From CAYNDB01 sp964395915 (GTDB lineage: Bacteria; Nitrospinota_A; UBA7883; JAJRTC01), in the NCBI GenBank assembly GCA_964395915.1, contig CAYNDB010000005.1, positions 1 through 44,278 on the forward strand: 44,278 nucleotides of DNA, written 5' to 3'. The position numbers and the translations under genes were made by a program. Each line of letters opens with the position of its first letter. Positions within the stretch are counted from its first letter, which is position 1. Of the stretch, positions 7,394 through 16,427 are shown in pieces. The notes beneath the pieces are model-generated. The model searched no databases and was not told the origin of the DNA. It saw only the letters and a list, made by a program, of their open reading frames with translations.

Positions 7394-8615
7394 CAGATTC
7401 GCCTCGCGCAAAAACTTGTTCACAGGTTTCAATCCATTTAGGCAGATGATCGGCCATACCTATGGTTTTGAGATAGCCGTCACTAATTTCTGTCAGGCTT
7501 TTCATTGTTTCAAGGCGCCTGTTCTTAGCTTCCAAAGCGCTTGCCACATGCACGGCGGTAAGCGGAGTGAATTGGTTAAAATGACATTTTTCAGGCTTGT
7601 GATGAAAGAAAACAGCTTCCGCAATCACATTCGGTAAGCCCCATAGCGCAAGCAAGTATCCTCCCACCTCAGCGTGCGAAGCCCCGAAAACCTGTATTTC
7701 CGCTTCAAAAAAGGGGATATTCCCCTTATTTGTCAATTCAATTGCTTCTTTATATTTTCCAGGAAAATTAGCGGACAAAATGAGGATTCCTATATCGTGG
7801 AGCATCCCTGATATAAAAGCGTCGTCTACGACCTTTTTATCTTGTGTTTCAGCTATCGCTATCTCTTTTGCGCAAACGGCGCTGACGGCGCTGTGGTCCC
7901 AGAGCTCACTTATTTGAAGGCCAATCATGGGAATCTTCTCGAAATGGGAAAATACTCGCATCGACAATACTAACGCCCTGATTATATCCAGACCAATAAG
8001 CTTGGCCGCATGAGCCGGGTTTGAGACATGTTGAGGGATCCCAAAAAAAGCGGAGTTTACAAGCTGTAAAATTTTCGCTGTCATGGCCATATCTTTTGAT
8101 ATGATTTTGCCAACCCTGTCCATTGAGCTTTCAGGCGACTTTAACTCTTCGATTAATTCAAAATACAATTCCGGGAAACTTGGCAGAGACTCAAGCTGTG
8201 ACACTACTTTTTTGAGCGCCCCCTCCGCGAGCAGATCGCGCAAAGCGCATGCGCGCCCAACAACGGATTTAAGCGTTTCCGCGTCGCATGGTTTCGCAAG
8301 ATATTGATGCGCGGGGCCAACAGACTTCATTACCATTTCTCTTTCCGAGTGTCCCGAAAGCACAATACGGACAACGTTGGGATGTCTTTTTAAAACTTCT
8401 GATAAAAGTTGGGCTCCGTCCATACCTGGCATCCGCATATCGGAAACAACGACGTCAACAGGTGTTGTGGAAAGAATTTCCAAGGCCTTCTTTCCGCTCA
8501 GGGCAAAATTTATCTCCCATTCCCGGCGCATGCCCCGCAACATTCGTCTGAGCCCGTCCAGTACGTCCTGCTCATCGTCCACAAACAAAATGCGCCTTTT
8601 TATTGATTCACTCAT
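7386..8615 (-). CDS. Response regulator with HDOD output domain
   Basis: 409 aa: receiver at residues 1-130 with phosphoacceptor D59 in SDMRMPGMDG and K in YLAKPC, followed by an HDOD domain from about 140 to 340 (LPSFPELYFELIEELKSP, ISKDMAMTAKILQLVNSAFF, ALVLSMRVF, SGMLHDIGIL, FFHHKPEKC). HDOD proteins are non-enzymatic relatives of HD hydrolases used in signalling and motility or stress regulation. The ATG at 8615 lies in an ATGAGTGA overlap with the kinase stop and follows an AGAGAG site; the longer frame to 8630 would start further inside the kinase gene. It is the second gene of the operon, so it is a likely phosphorylation target of the kinase at 8608-11805. Confidence 0.88.
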   Translation of the reverse strand: MSESIKRRILFVDDEQDVLDGLRRMLRGMRREWEINFALSGKKALEILSTTPVDVVVSDMRMPGMDGAQLLSEVLKRHPNVVRIVLSGHSEREMVMKSVGPAHQYLAKPCDAETLKSVVGRACALRDLLAEGALKKVVSQLESLPSFPELYFELIEELKSPESSMDRVGKIISKDMAMTAKILQLVNSAFFGIPQHVSNPAHAAKLIGLDIIRALVLSMRVFSHFEKIPMIGLQISELWDHSAVSAVCAKEIAIAETQDKKVVDDAFISGMLHDIGILILSANFPGKYKEAIELTNKGNIPFFEAEIQVFGASHAEVGGYLLALWGLPNVIAEAVFFHHKPEKCHFNQFTPLTAVHVASALEAKNRRLETMKSLTEISDGYLKTIGMADHLPKWIETCEQVFARGESDG

Positions 8616-11600
8616 TGTCTCTCTTTTCATTTAGAGGCAGACGAATGATAAATGTTGTTCCCATGCCTTCTTCCGTTTCAACTGTTATCGTCCCGCCATG
8701 CTTGTCAACTATTACTGAATGAGACAAATTAAGCCCCTGCCCGGTTCCTTTTCCTACTTCCTTGGTTGTGAAAAACGGATCGAAAATTTTATCCCTGACA
8801 GCGGCGGGAATTCCTGTGCCTGTGTCTGAGATGGAAATCAAGGCGAAGTCGCCGTCATTGTGTGTTTTCACAGTTATCTTTCCCTTGCTCTCCGCAGAGT
8901 TTTGGACAACGTCGGATATCGCGTGAGACGCATTGGTAATCAGGTTGAGTATTACCTGGTTAAATTCACCAGGGATACATGGAACCAGGGGTAATGAAGG
9001 GTCGAAATCTGTTTTTAATTCCGCCACATATTTCCACTCGTTCCTGGCCACGGTAATTGTGCTTTCAATCGCTTTATTGATATCTATCAGGGTTTTCTCC
9101 TTGGCTCCCGGATGCGAGAAATCCTTCATCGCCAGCACAATTGTGGTTACGCGCTCTATGCCCCTCAAGGAAGCCTGGATAGCCTTCGGAACCTCCTCGC
9201 GCAGATACTCCATGTCCACCTCTTCCACAGCTTTCTTCACTTCCAGGACGAGTTTACCAAGCGGTGATTTATCCCCGTTGCACGCGTTCAACAGCTCCAT
9301 ATTTTTATCTATAACAACGCTTATATCTCCGAACGCGTCCTGAATAAAACGGATATTGTCGCCGACAAACTGTGTAGGAGTATTAATTTCGTGGGCGATA
9401 CCCGCCGCCAACTGTCCTATCGACTCCAGTTTCTGAGCCTGGCCTAGCTGGGATTCCAGAATCTTATGCTCGGTTATGTCACTTCCCAGTATCAGAATTC
9501 CATCTTTGTCGGTAAAGTCGCTGATAATAGTGGTCACATTCAAGTTCAGATAGCCTTCTTTCCCGTCTATCTGTGTATATGCAATCTCTTTCGTCGCCGT
9601 AGACCGATCACTCTTCCTGCACGCTATCATCATTTCGCAAACGTCATCCCATTCCCATTTGACACCACAATCTTTGAAATTCCCGCCAAGAACGTCTATC
9701 GATCTGGTTCCAAACGTTTTTACAGCCTCTTTGTTCCACATCGTAATATGGTCATCAGGGTCCAAGCCTATCAGTATCATGGGGATAGCCGCCAGCAACT
9801 GCTCCGTTTCCTCGTGCGCCTGCCGCAATTCCACCTCCGCTTTTCGACGCTCCGTTATATCCTTGCCGATGTTGACCACACCGCTTACACCACCTTCGGC
9901 ATCACGCAGGAGCGTGGAGTTCCACCAGATCATGTATCCTTCTCCGTCACGGGAAATGATCTCGTTTTCATAATGAGTGGGGATCTCGGACAAGGTGATT
10001 GTTTCCATGAAAGCTTGTCTAAATGTATCTCTCGTCTCAAGCGGGATAAATGTTTCAAACCAATCCTTGCCAATGGTTTCTTCCCTGGTCCAGCCGGTCA
10101 GTTCGAGCAGAAAATCATTGGCGAAAGTTATATGCCCGTCAGGATCGAGAATCACGGCTACAAGCTGCATGTTTTCCAGCATATTCCGATATCTGTTTTC
10201 CGATTCCCGCAGTTCGTTTTCAGCCTTTTTACGCGTGGTAATATCACGAATAGTCCCGATCGCATGCCAATACTCACCATGTTTTATTGAAGAAAGCGCA
10301 AGCTCGATTGGAAATATTTCCCCGTTCTTCCTCAAACCCTCCAATTCAACGGTCTTGCCTATAACTCCCCCTTGTCCCGTTGTCTTGAACCTGGCAAATC
10401 CATTATTATGCTCGCCCCTGTAATGCTCCGGAATGATATACTCGGATAATTTTTTACCGCTAAGCTCCTTGCAGGAATAGCCAAACATCCTTTCCGCCGC
10501 AGGATTGCAAAACAATACTTTTCCCTCTTCGTCGGCCATGATGATCGCTTCGTTTACCGATGTGGTGATTTGCTGAAGTTTTTTCTTGCTCTGATGAACC
10601 TCTTCTTCCGCTTTTTTTCTTTCTGTGATCTCTTTTCTTAGAGTTTTGTTCGCTTCAGAAAGTGTGGCTGTGCGCTCCGCAACTTTTATTTCCAGATCGG
10701 CGTGCGCTTTTTGAAGCTCTGCCTCATTCCTTTTGCGTTCTGTTATGTCGCGTACAATAGCCACAAAACGGCTTGTCTCGTTTGGGGAAGTGATATATTG
10801 CAGGAATATCTCGACCGGTATCAACTTTCCGTTTTTATGTTTGTGAATGGTTTCGAACCTGATAGAAGGTTTGGATCCGCCCAGCAATGGCGCTATCGCT
10901 TCCTTGAATTGCGTCTCGGTATATTCAGGCTTAATGTCCATGGGAGTCATTTCACAAAGCTCCTCCATGGTGTAGCCTATTTGATTTATCGCGCCCTGGT
11001 TAACATAAAAGAATTTCAAGGAAACAGAATCGAACATAAAAACACAGTCAAGGGTCTGGTCGAGTGTGGATTTGAACTGACCCAGCTTGTTCTCGCTTTC
11101 AAGCAGTTGTTCCGTTTCCTCCCGAATACGTTCGGTCATGGGCCGAAAGATGAAGAGCCCTTCAATGAAAAGAACAAGCATGATAAAGCCCAACACGCCG
11201 GAGCTAATTTTCAGAATGGTCTCGCTTTCCTCCTCGCTATCTTTCTGATAAGCATTCACTACAATGTCCAAAGAATCGAGTAGCTCACCATTAGTGACAG
11301 CCATGATGCGCTGAAAATGAGGGTTGTCATGCGTGAGAGCCGTGTCTTGCTCATCCACAAGTTTCTTGATTTCCGCTACGAATTCCTTTATCTGCGAAAC
11401 CAGAAGTGTCGGTGGTTCAAAGTAAAGAGCCCTAACAGCCGGAGGAACCTTCCCTTGATAACTAAAGTATAGATTGCCACCGGTCAGCCGGTTATGATTT
11501 TTTGAAATGGTATCTGCGATTGCGGACAGTTTTTCCCGTATTTTATTTCGCTCGTTTATATCCTTGCTGTTAACAAGGATCAGGGAAAACGTCGCGGCGC

Positions 11601-11805
11601 GTTGAGCCAACATACGCTGGCGGCCGCTTATGTTAAGCACAGCCGCATCTCCCTTCGCGTGAGCGATGATCTTGTACAAAACAAGATAACCTGCGAAAAA
11701 GAATATGGCTATCAGACCCAAAGCCAACAGGTATTTGAACGTAATGTTGAACGTCTTGTATCTGTTTTTCTGGTCGCCGTTAATTTTATGATAGAAGCGT
11801 TTCAT
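8608..11805 (-). CDS. Large membrane sensor histidine kinase, PilJ-type sensor and four PAS domains
   Basis: 1065 aa. TM1 at about 22-47 and TM2 at about 204-226 enclose a periplasmic helical module with ISGRQRMLAQRAA and pairing helices typical of the type IV pilus methyl-accepting N-terminal domain (PilJ/NarX-like). Four PAS domains follow at about 245-365, 405-525, 535-655 and 665-785, with coiled-coil linkers rich in ERKKAE. The HisKA box holds phosphoacceptor H805 in IAAGIAHEINTP-like context, and the HATPase shows DTGTGIP and GKGTGQGLNLS. No receiver is fused; instead three receiver genes follow with overlapping starts. The ligand is unknown; nitrate/nitrite sensing is one possibility from the NarX resemblance but is not shown. 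Confidence 0.9.
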   Translation of the reverse strand: MKRFYHKINGDQKNRYKTFNITFKYLLALGLIAIFFFAGYLVLYKIIAHAKGDAAVLNISGRQRMLAQRAATFSLILVNSKDINERNKIREKLSAIADTISKNHNRLTGGNLYFSYQGKVPPAVRALYFEPPTLLVSQIKEFVAEIKKLVDEQDTALTHDNPHFQRIMAVTNGELLDSLDIVVNAYQKDSEEESETILKISSGVLGFIMLVLFIEGLFIFRPMTERIREETEQLLESENKLGQFKSTLDQTLDCVFMFDSVSLKFFYVNQGAINQIGYTMEELCEMTPMDIKPEYTETQFKEAIAPLLGGSKPSIRFETIHKHKNGKLIPVEIFLQYITSPNETSRFVAIVRDITERKRNEAELQKAHADLEIKVAERTATLSEANKTLRKEITERKKAEEEVHQSKKKLQQITTSVNEAIIMADEEGKVLFCNPAAERMFGYSCKELSGKKLSEYIIPEHYRGEHNNGFARFKTTGQGGVIGKTVELEGLRKNGEIFPIELALSSIKHGEYWHAIGTIRDITTRKKAENELRESENRYRNMLENMQLVAVILDPDGHITFANDFLLELTGWTREETIGKDWFETFIPLETRDTFRQAFMETITLSEIPTHYENEIISRDGEGYMIWWNSTLLRDAEGGVSGVVNIGKDITERRKAEVELRQAHEETEQLLAAIPMILIGLDPDDHITMWNKEAVKTFGTRSIDVLGGNFKDCGVKWEWDDVCEMMIACRKSDRSTATKEIAYTQIDGKEGYLNLNVTTIISDFTDKDGILILGSDITEHKILESQLGQAQKLESIGQLAAGIAHEINTPTQFVGDNIRFIQDAFGDISVVIDKNMELLNACNGDKSPLGKLVLEVKKAVEEVDMEYLREEVPKAIQASLRGIERVTTIVLAMKDFSHPGAKEKTLIDINKAIESTITVARNEWKYVAELKTDFDPSLPLVPCIPGEFNQVILNLITNASHAISDVVQNSAESKGKITVKTHNDGDFALISISDTGTGIPAAVRDKIFDPFFTTKEVGKGTGQGLNLSHSVIVDKHGGTITVETEEGMGTTFIIRLPLNEKRDNE

Positions 11806-11887
11806 GGATTACAACAAAACCAGAGATTGGCACATACAACACAAACGACTTATAGCGCGACGATACGGGGAAAGTTTTTAAGTTTTT

Positions 11888-11913
11888 AAAAATAGCATAG
11901 TATTATTATGCTA
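11888..11913 (-). terminator. Probable intrinsic terminator of the 14058-12141 operon
   Basis: On the minus strand TAGCATA, a 7-base loop and TATGCTA form a perfect 7-bp stem followed directly by TTTTT. The stem is AT-rich, so strength is uncertain. It lies downstream of the kinase/receiver pair and upstream of the large kinase gene. Confidence 0.5.
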
Positions 11914-12061
11914 CAAGTATAATAAAATTGTAATTATATATCGCTGGCAAAGTAGATTTTTGAGTGGAAAAACTGGAATAATCGCTGATGTGATATTTTG
12001 TTTTTACAAACCTATCCTTTAAAGGCGCCTGTGCGTTATGGGTGGGGGCAAATAAGGTCAT

Positions 12062-12083
12062 CCCCTCCCTGACAAGGGAGGGG
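12062..12083. repeat. GC-rich palindrome, dispersed-repeat type
   Basis: CCCCTCCCT, gaca, AGGGAGGGG form a perfect 9-bp stem with a 4-base loop. The unit, with a nearby GGGTGGGGGC, resembles the CCCTCCC-N-GGGAGGG palindromes scattered in many bacterial genomes. No T-run follows on either strand, so it is listed as a repeat although it could contribute to termination after the receiver gene. Confidence 0.55.
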
Positions 12084-12140
12084 AAAGGTTAGTTAGCGTT
12101 TCAACTGAAAAACGTTATCAGTTATTCTGAAACGGGCTTT

Positions 12141-12620
12141 TCACATGACATAATCACTTTTTGCCGGAAGTTTCGCCATTCGCAGCCAGTAAAAACATGT
12201 GCTCTGAATCATCCAGATAAAATCTTCAAATTTATCAGGTTTGTTTATATAGATGTTGGCTCCCATGCTATAGCATTCAGCGATATCTCTTTCACTTTGG
12301 GAAGTGGAGAGCATCAAAACCGGGATACCAATCAAATCATCATCATTCCTGATCTCTTTGAGCACACTCTTTCCATCCATAATCGGCATATTGATGTCCA
12401 ATATGATAATGTCCGGCTTCGGGCTGTTTTTCTTATCACTGTATATGCCTTGCCGTTGCAGGTAGTTCATGGCGTCCAGCCCGGTTTCAACAGTTTTTAT
12501 ACATGTGTATTCATTTAATTCCTCAAAATCATCAAACGCCATTTGTATAAGCTTTTGATCCGCTAGTTCGTCTTCCGCCAAAAGAATCGTAAAAGTTTCG
12601 CTTTTTGCTGGAGGTACCAT
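12141..12620 (-). CDS. Rcp1-type response regulator
   Basis: 159-aa stand-alone receiver of the cyanobacterial-phytochrome partner (Rcp1) type, with EDE/EDELADQ acidic pocket near residues 16-22, phosphoacceptor in ILDINMPIMDG (about D75), the ML/STS switch and K in YINKPDKF. It lacks an output domain. Such receivers typically pair with PAS kinases whose HisKA box reads HDLKEPL, exactly as in the gene immediately upstream. Its start overlaps the kinase by 89 bases; AAAGGA precedes the ATG. Signal flow from kinase to this receiver is expected from the arrangement. Confidence 0.9.
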   Translation of the reverse strand: MVPPAKSETFTILLAEDELADQKLIQMAFDDFEELNEYTCIKTVETGLDAMNYLQRQGIYSDKKNSPKPDIIILDINMPIMDGKSVLKEIRNDDDLIGIPVLMLSTSQSERDIAECYSMGANIYINKPDKFEDFIWMIQSTCFYWLRMAKLPAKSDYVM

Positions 12621-14058
12621 CTTCCAGGTCCTTTCTACATATGGTTGTGCTTTGATTTAAAACAAGTGTAAATTTGCTTCCCATTCCTTTTTCTGATTCG
12701 ACTATTATGTTGCCGCCATGAAGGTCGATGATCTTGCGGCAGATGGAAAGCCCTATGCCGGATCCATCATATTTCCCGCGGCTGTGAAGACGCTTGAACG
12801 GCTCGAAAATATAATAATAATATTCTTTGTCAATACCGATACCGTTATCGGCCACGGTCACCTCACATTTCCCGTTTATGATCCTGCCGGACACCGTTAC
12901 TTCAGGCGTCCTGTCAGACCGGAACTTAATGGCGTTTTGGATGAGATTCTGCAGTACCATGGAAAGCATGGTAGCGTCGCCGGTAACTGTGGGAAGTGTT
13001 TTCCACTTAAGCTTTCCATCGACCTCCCTTACAAGCGCTTCCAAATCACTGGCCACCTTAAACACGCATTCCGTAAGATCAACGGCCTGCATATCCATCT
13101 CCAACCTTCCTACATTGGAAAGCTGAAGTAGGTCGTTGACCATCTGCCGCATCCGTTTTGCCGCGTCATTAATAAACTGCATCGACTGAAGAGCTTTTTG
13201 ATCGAGATTTTGCCTGTAGCTTCTTCTTAATATTTCCGTATAGTTGGATAATGTGCGCAAAGGTTCTTTTAAGTCATGCGTGACAATGTAATTGAATTCT
13301 TCAAGTTCCTTATTGGCGCTTTCCAGCTCAGCGGTCCGTATTTTGAGAAGATACTCGGCTTTTTTACGTTCGCTGATATCGCGAATCACGCTTACAACAT
13401 TGATCCGCTGGTTCAAATTGTCTTTTACTTTAGACACGGTGTGCTCCGTCCAGAAAACCCCGCCATTTTTTTTCTTTAGCGGAAATTCGGCTTTATACAC
13501 TCCTTTTTTGTTCAGGGAGGAATCCATCTCCATTCCGAACTTCACGAACATATCGTGACTGACGTGTAGAAATTCGGTACTTTTCCCGATAAGCTCTTCT
13601 GAGCTGTAACCAAAGATATTTTCCATCGCCCGGTTGCAGGAAATTATTTTTCTCGAGGAAAGGTTTACGACAAGCACAGCGTCGTCCAGACTGGTAAACG
13701 TCGTATCCAGAAACTCCTTTGTCTTTCTCAGTTCCCCCTCACTTAGTTTATGCTTTGCCAACGATATCGCGGTAATCCAGATCGCGAAAAGAGCAAGAGA
13801 GCGATTTACATAAACCATCCACATCTCGTTACCGGGAGGCGAATGGAAAAAACCAAGGAGTGTTAGGCTGGAGCAAATTGTGGCAACGATTATAATGCTC
13901 TGACGCTTTTTTAACCAATACGACAAGAAGACCGGGGCTATGTATGGGACGCCACCGGCTACTCCCAAGGGTAATAGCAAATCGCCCGCAAAAATAGAAG
14001 TGACCAATACACTGATAAAAACGACAAGATATTTTTTGTCGTCGTACACAAACTTCAT
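12532..14058 (-). CDS. Membrane PAS sensor histidine kinase
   Basis: 508 aa. The N-terminal 100 residues hold three or four membrane helices with little periplasmic sequence (LLPLGVAGGVPYIAPVFLSY is a recurrent motif of such integral sensors). A PAS domain spans about 113-235 (DAVLVVNLSSRKIISCNRAM), then HisKA with H261 in VTHDLKEPLRTLSNY and an HATPase with N-box NLIQNAIKF, DNGIGID and GSGIGLSICRKII. The catalytic region ends near FTLVLNQ, and the last 38 residues are an apparently unstructured tail that overlaps the downstream receiver gene. The partner is the Rcp1-type receiver. Confidence 0.9.
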   Translation of the reverse strand: MKFVYDDKKYLVVFISVLVTSIFAGDLLLPLGVAGGVPYIAPVFLSYWLKKRQSIIIVATICSSLTLLGFFHSPPGNEMWMVYVNRSLALFAIWITAISLAKHKLSEGELRKTKEFLDTTFTSLDDAVLVVNLSSRKIISCNRAMENIFGYSSEELIGKSTEFLHVSHDMFVKFGMEMDSSLNKKGVYKAEFPLKKKNGGVFWTEHTVSKVKDNLNQRINVVSVIRDISERKKAEYLLKIRTAELESANKELEEFNYIVTHDLKEPLRTLSNYTEILRRSYRQNLDQKALQSMQFINDAAKRMRQMVNDLLQLSNVGRLEMDMQAVDLTECVFKVASDLEALVREVDGKLKWKTLPTVTGDATMLSMVLQNLIQNAIKFRSDRTPEVTVSGRIINGKCEVTVADNGIGIDKEYYYYIFEPFKRLHSRGKYDGSGIGLSICRKIIDLHGGNIIVESEKGMGSKFTLVLNQSTTICRKDLEDGTSSKKRNFYDSFGGRRTSGSKAYTNGV

Positions 14059-14485
14059 AAAACCAACTTATTGATTTTAGCGAGACAATCCAGCTTGCAT
14101 GCGGGCCACACCACACGACGATCGATAAGAATATTATCTAAATCGATACTGCAAAATTATAGTAAACTCAACTTTATTTAGCAAATATTTTAACCAAACA
14201 TAGTTAAAATACGCTATGAGCTTATTTTAACTTAATGAATTCATAGCTATATTTTCAATGTGTTATATCGAAATTAGTATCAGAATTGGAGAAAAAATAA
14301 ATTTTGGGAATTACTCCAAATTACGGTAGTGAATATTATAATTTTGCCGGACGCTACAAATCTTAATAAATAATTAATAATAATTAGTAAAAGCCCGTCA
14401 CTCAACATCGGGTTCGGAATAATACGGAGCTACCGGAGTGACATACTGTAATTATTATTGCCGCGACAATTGGAAGGATGGTTCT
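14059..14485. other. AT-rich intergenic region
   Basis: 427 bases without a gene. It contains the kinase promoter (14156-14184) and, to the right, a weak GC hairpin around 14394-14412 whose minus-strand copy (CCCG, 11-base loop, CGGG, CTTTT) could terminate the TAXI gene. An imperfect TTTGG/CCAAA repeat lies near 14303-14320. I see nothing coding here. Confidence 0.55.
14156..14184 (-). promoter_or_regulatory. sigma70-type promoter of the 14058 kinase operon
   Basis: On the minus strand TTGCTA (14184-14179), a 17-base spacer and TATAAT (14161-14156) make a near-consensus promoter about 98 bases upstream of the kinase start codon. Confidence 0.65.
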
Positions 14486-15445
14486 CTATTTCACCCATCC
14501 TCGTTCTTTATAATATTTTGCGGCTCCTGGGTGGAGCGGGGCGGGCAAGCCTTCCAGCATCTTTTCCGGAGTAAGGCGTGTTAACACCGGGTGGGTTTTC
14601 TTGAACTTATCGAAATTTTCGAACAAGGTCTTCACCACATCATAGACAACTTTGTCCGGCAGGTCCGTGGTGGTAAGCAAGGTCGCTTTTACAGCAAAAG
14701 TCGTGACAGGCTCCTTGACGCCAGGGTAAACCCCGCCCGGTATTTCTGTTTTAACGTAATATGGCCGCCCTTTCAAAAGCTTGGCGATAAGATCGTCGGG
14801 CACTGATATGATATTGATCCCGTGCGAAGTGGCAACGTCAACGATGTTCGCCGAGCCTACGCCAACCGTATAAAAGTAAGCGTCGATACGTCCATCGCTC
14901 AAATAATCCGGAGCCTCGGAGGCTTTCAACCCTTCAACGGTCATATCCTTGAACCCGAAAGGAGTTACCTTGAAAAGGGCTTCCGCAGAGGAACGCTGGC
15001 CGGAGCCGGGATTACCTATATTTACCCGTTTACCTTTAAGATCGGCGAATTTTTTTATGCTTTTGCTCGCAATAATATGGAATGGCTCTTCATGGAGCGA
15101 GAGAACCGCTCGAAGTTTTGATACCTTCCGACCTTTGAAATCGCCAATACCATTATATGCCCGAAATCCGACATCGGACTGCACAAGCCCCATATCTACC
15201 TCTCCTTGCGACATGGAGTTTACGTTATAAGTTGAGCCGCCTGTGCTTTCCACAGTGGCGCGAATGCCATGTTCTTTTCTTTTGGAGCTGACGATTTTTG
15301 CTATGGCCCCGGCTGCTGGAAAATATATCCCGGTGACGCTACCTGCTCCGATAGTGACATATCGTCTTTTTGCGGCGAACGCCACATCGCCGAAAAACGA
15401 TGTCGCCAAAACAGGAACCAAGAGCCATAAAAAAGATTTTCGCAT
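14486..15445 (-). CDS. TAXI-family TRAP transporter substrate-binding protein
   Basis: Periplasmic solute receptor (319 aa from the ATG at 15445, chosen for its GGAGG site; a longer frame starts at 15478). A signal peptide ends near VAFA-AKRR, followed by the family hallmarks VTIGAGSVTGIYFPAAGAIA, STGGSTYNVNSMSQGEVDMG, and the second lobe with FADLKGKRVNIGNPGSGQR and DAYFYTVGVGSANI. TAXI receptors hand substrates such as glutamate or dicarboxylates to a fused TRAP permease. No permease gene lies nearby in this window, so the protein either works with one elsewhere or is an orphan sensor or binding protein. Confidence 0.92.
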   Translation of the reverse strand: MRKSFLWLLVPVLATSFFGDVAFAAKRRYVTIGAGSVTGIYFPAAGAIAKIVSSKRKEHGIRATVESTGGSTYNVNSMSQGEVDMGLVQSDVGFRAYNGIGDFKGRKVSKLRAVLSLHEEPFHIIASKSIKKFADLKGKRVNIGNPGSGQRSSAEALFKVTPFGFKDMTVEGLKASEAPDYLSDGRIDAYFYTVGVGSANIVDVATSHGINIISVPDDLIAKLLKGRPYYVKTEIPGGVYPGVKEPVTTFAVKATLLTTTDLPDKVVYDVVKTLFENFDKFKKTHPVLTRLTPEKMLEGLPAPLHPGAAKYYKERGWVK

Positions 15446-15493
15446 CGCGGGCCTCCATGTGATATCGCCAATTTCCAACGTATACAGCGGCTT

Positions 15494-15520
15494 AGTATAT
15501 CAGGTTAGGAGTAAAACCAA
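15494..15520 (-). promoter_or_regulatory. Possible promoter of the TAXI gene
   Basis: On the minus strand TTGGTT, 15 bases, TATACT about 50 bases upstream of the start codon. The spacer is short (16 if TTTGGT is used), so this is a moderate match. Confidence 0.4.
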
Positions 15521-15618
15521 ATAGACATAGTGTGGCTCATTCCGGGGTTTGTCCTTTTTAACTAGGTTGTTGCGTGCTAAAGTATTTCTTTTAAATGACT
15601 CTTAATGTGGAGAATTAT

Positions 15619-16371
15619 ATGCAAAGGCTATTCACTGTATTCATAGTGGCTGGAATGATATTTGGAGCCGTTCCTTCCATGGCGCATGACATAGATAAAA
15701 AAGAGATTGAAGCGATAATCAAGGAATATATACAAAATAATCCTGGCGAAATAACATCATCCCTACAGAAATATTATAATAAACAAAGGAAGAGCCAAGA
15801 GAAGTCGCAGTTCCAAGATTCTCTTAAAGATCGTGTAAAGGTATCTGAAGGAGACGCTCCGGTTTATGGCCCTAAAAAAGCGCCTATTACGATTGTGGAA
15901 TTCAGCGATTTCCAATGCCCCTTCTGCGCGCGCGTTACCGGAACTTTAGACAATATACGGAAAAAATATGATGGCAGGATACGCATGGTATTCAAGCATT
16001 TGCCGTTGGCCATACACAGTAAAGCAAGGGCCGCTTCGATGGCCTCCATGGCGGCAAACAAGCAGAACAAATTCTGGGAATACCGCGATATCCTCATGAA
16101 AAACCAGAACGAATGGGGATCTGGTGACGAGAATAAGCTGTTCGTTAAATACGCCAAAAAACTTGGGCTGAACATCAAGGCTTTCAATAAAGATATTAAA
16201 GATAAAAAATTTGAAAAACTCATAGATGAGGATATGAAGCTGGCCCGGTCGCTAAAAATCAATGGAACACCGACATTTTTCGTCAATGGGGTCCGGGTTA
16301 GCGGCGCGAGGGATATGGCTTATTTCGACAAGGTGATAGCGCTAGTCCTTGCCGATAAAAACGGAAAGTAA
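15619..16371 (+). CDS. DsbA-family periplasmic thiol oxidoreductase
   Basis: 250 aa from the ATG at 15619, which follows GGAGA by 6 bases; an upstream ATG at 15595 lacks a site. A signal peptide ends near PSMA-HDI. A helical prodomain-like region (about 25-75, KKEIEAIIKEYIQNNPGEI) precedes the thioredoxin fold, which has the CPFC active site (C100, C103) in EFSDFQCPFC, the inserted helical domain and the cis-proline in GTPTFF. This layout fits the BdbD/DsbA-like group that oxidises or isomerises secreted protein thiols. The window has several likely clients: c-type cytochromes, the Cys-rich secreted protein and a two-Cys pilin. It stands alone between divergent and convergent neighbours. Confidence 0.9.
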   Translation: MQRLFTVFIVAGMIFGAVPSMAHDIDKKEIEAIIKEYIQNNPGEITSSLQKYYNKQRKSQEKSQFQDSLKDRVKVSEGDAPVYGPKKAPITIVEFSDFQCPFCARVTGTLDNIRKKYDGRIRMVFKHLPLAIHSKARAASMASMAANKQNKFWEYRDILMKNQNEWGSGDENKLFVKYAKKLGLNIKAFNKDIKDKKFEKLIDEDMKLARSLKINGTPTFFVNGVRVSGARDMAYFDKVIALVLADKNGK

Positions 16372-16405
16372 AACAAAACCACTATCGTCGGGGAAAAGGC
16401 TTCAT

Positions 16406-16427
16406 AGAAGAATTATATTTTTCTTCT
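16406..16427. terminator. Weak AT-rich inverted repeat between convergent genes
   Basis: AGAAGAA and TTCTTCT are separated by 8 bases (TTATATTT), between the dsbA-like gene and the pilin gene and touching the pilin stop. It might serve both as a weak terminator; the stem holds only two GC pairs. Confidence 0.25.

Larger units (their letters stand above)
11806..12140. other. Intergenic region between two signalling operons
   Basis: 335 bases with no convincing gene. It holds, reading on the minus strand, a GC-rich palindrome (12062-12083) just after the receiver gene, an AT-rich stretch, a terminator-like hairpin (11893-11913) and presumably the promoter of the large kinase near 11820-11880, for which I could not pick a clear -35/-10 pair. 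Confidence 0.6.
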
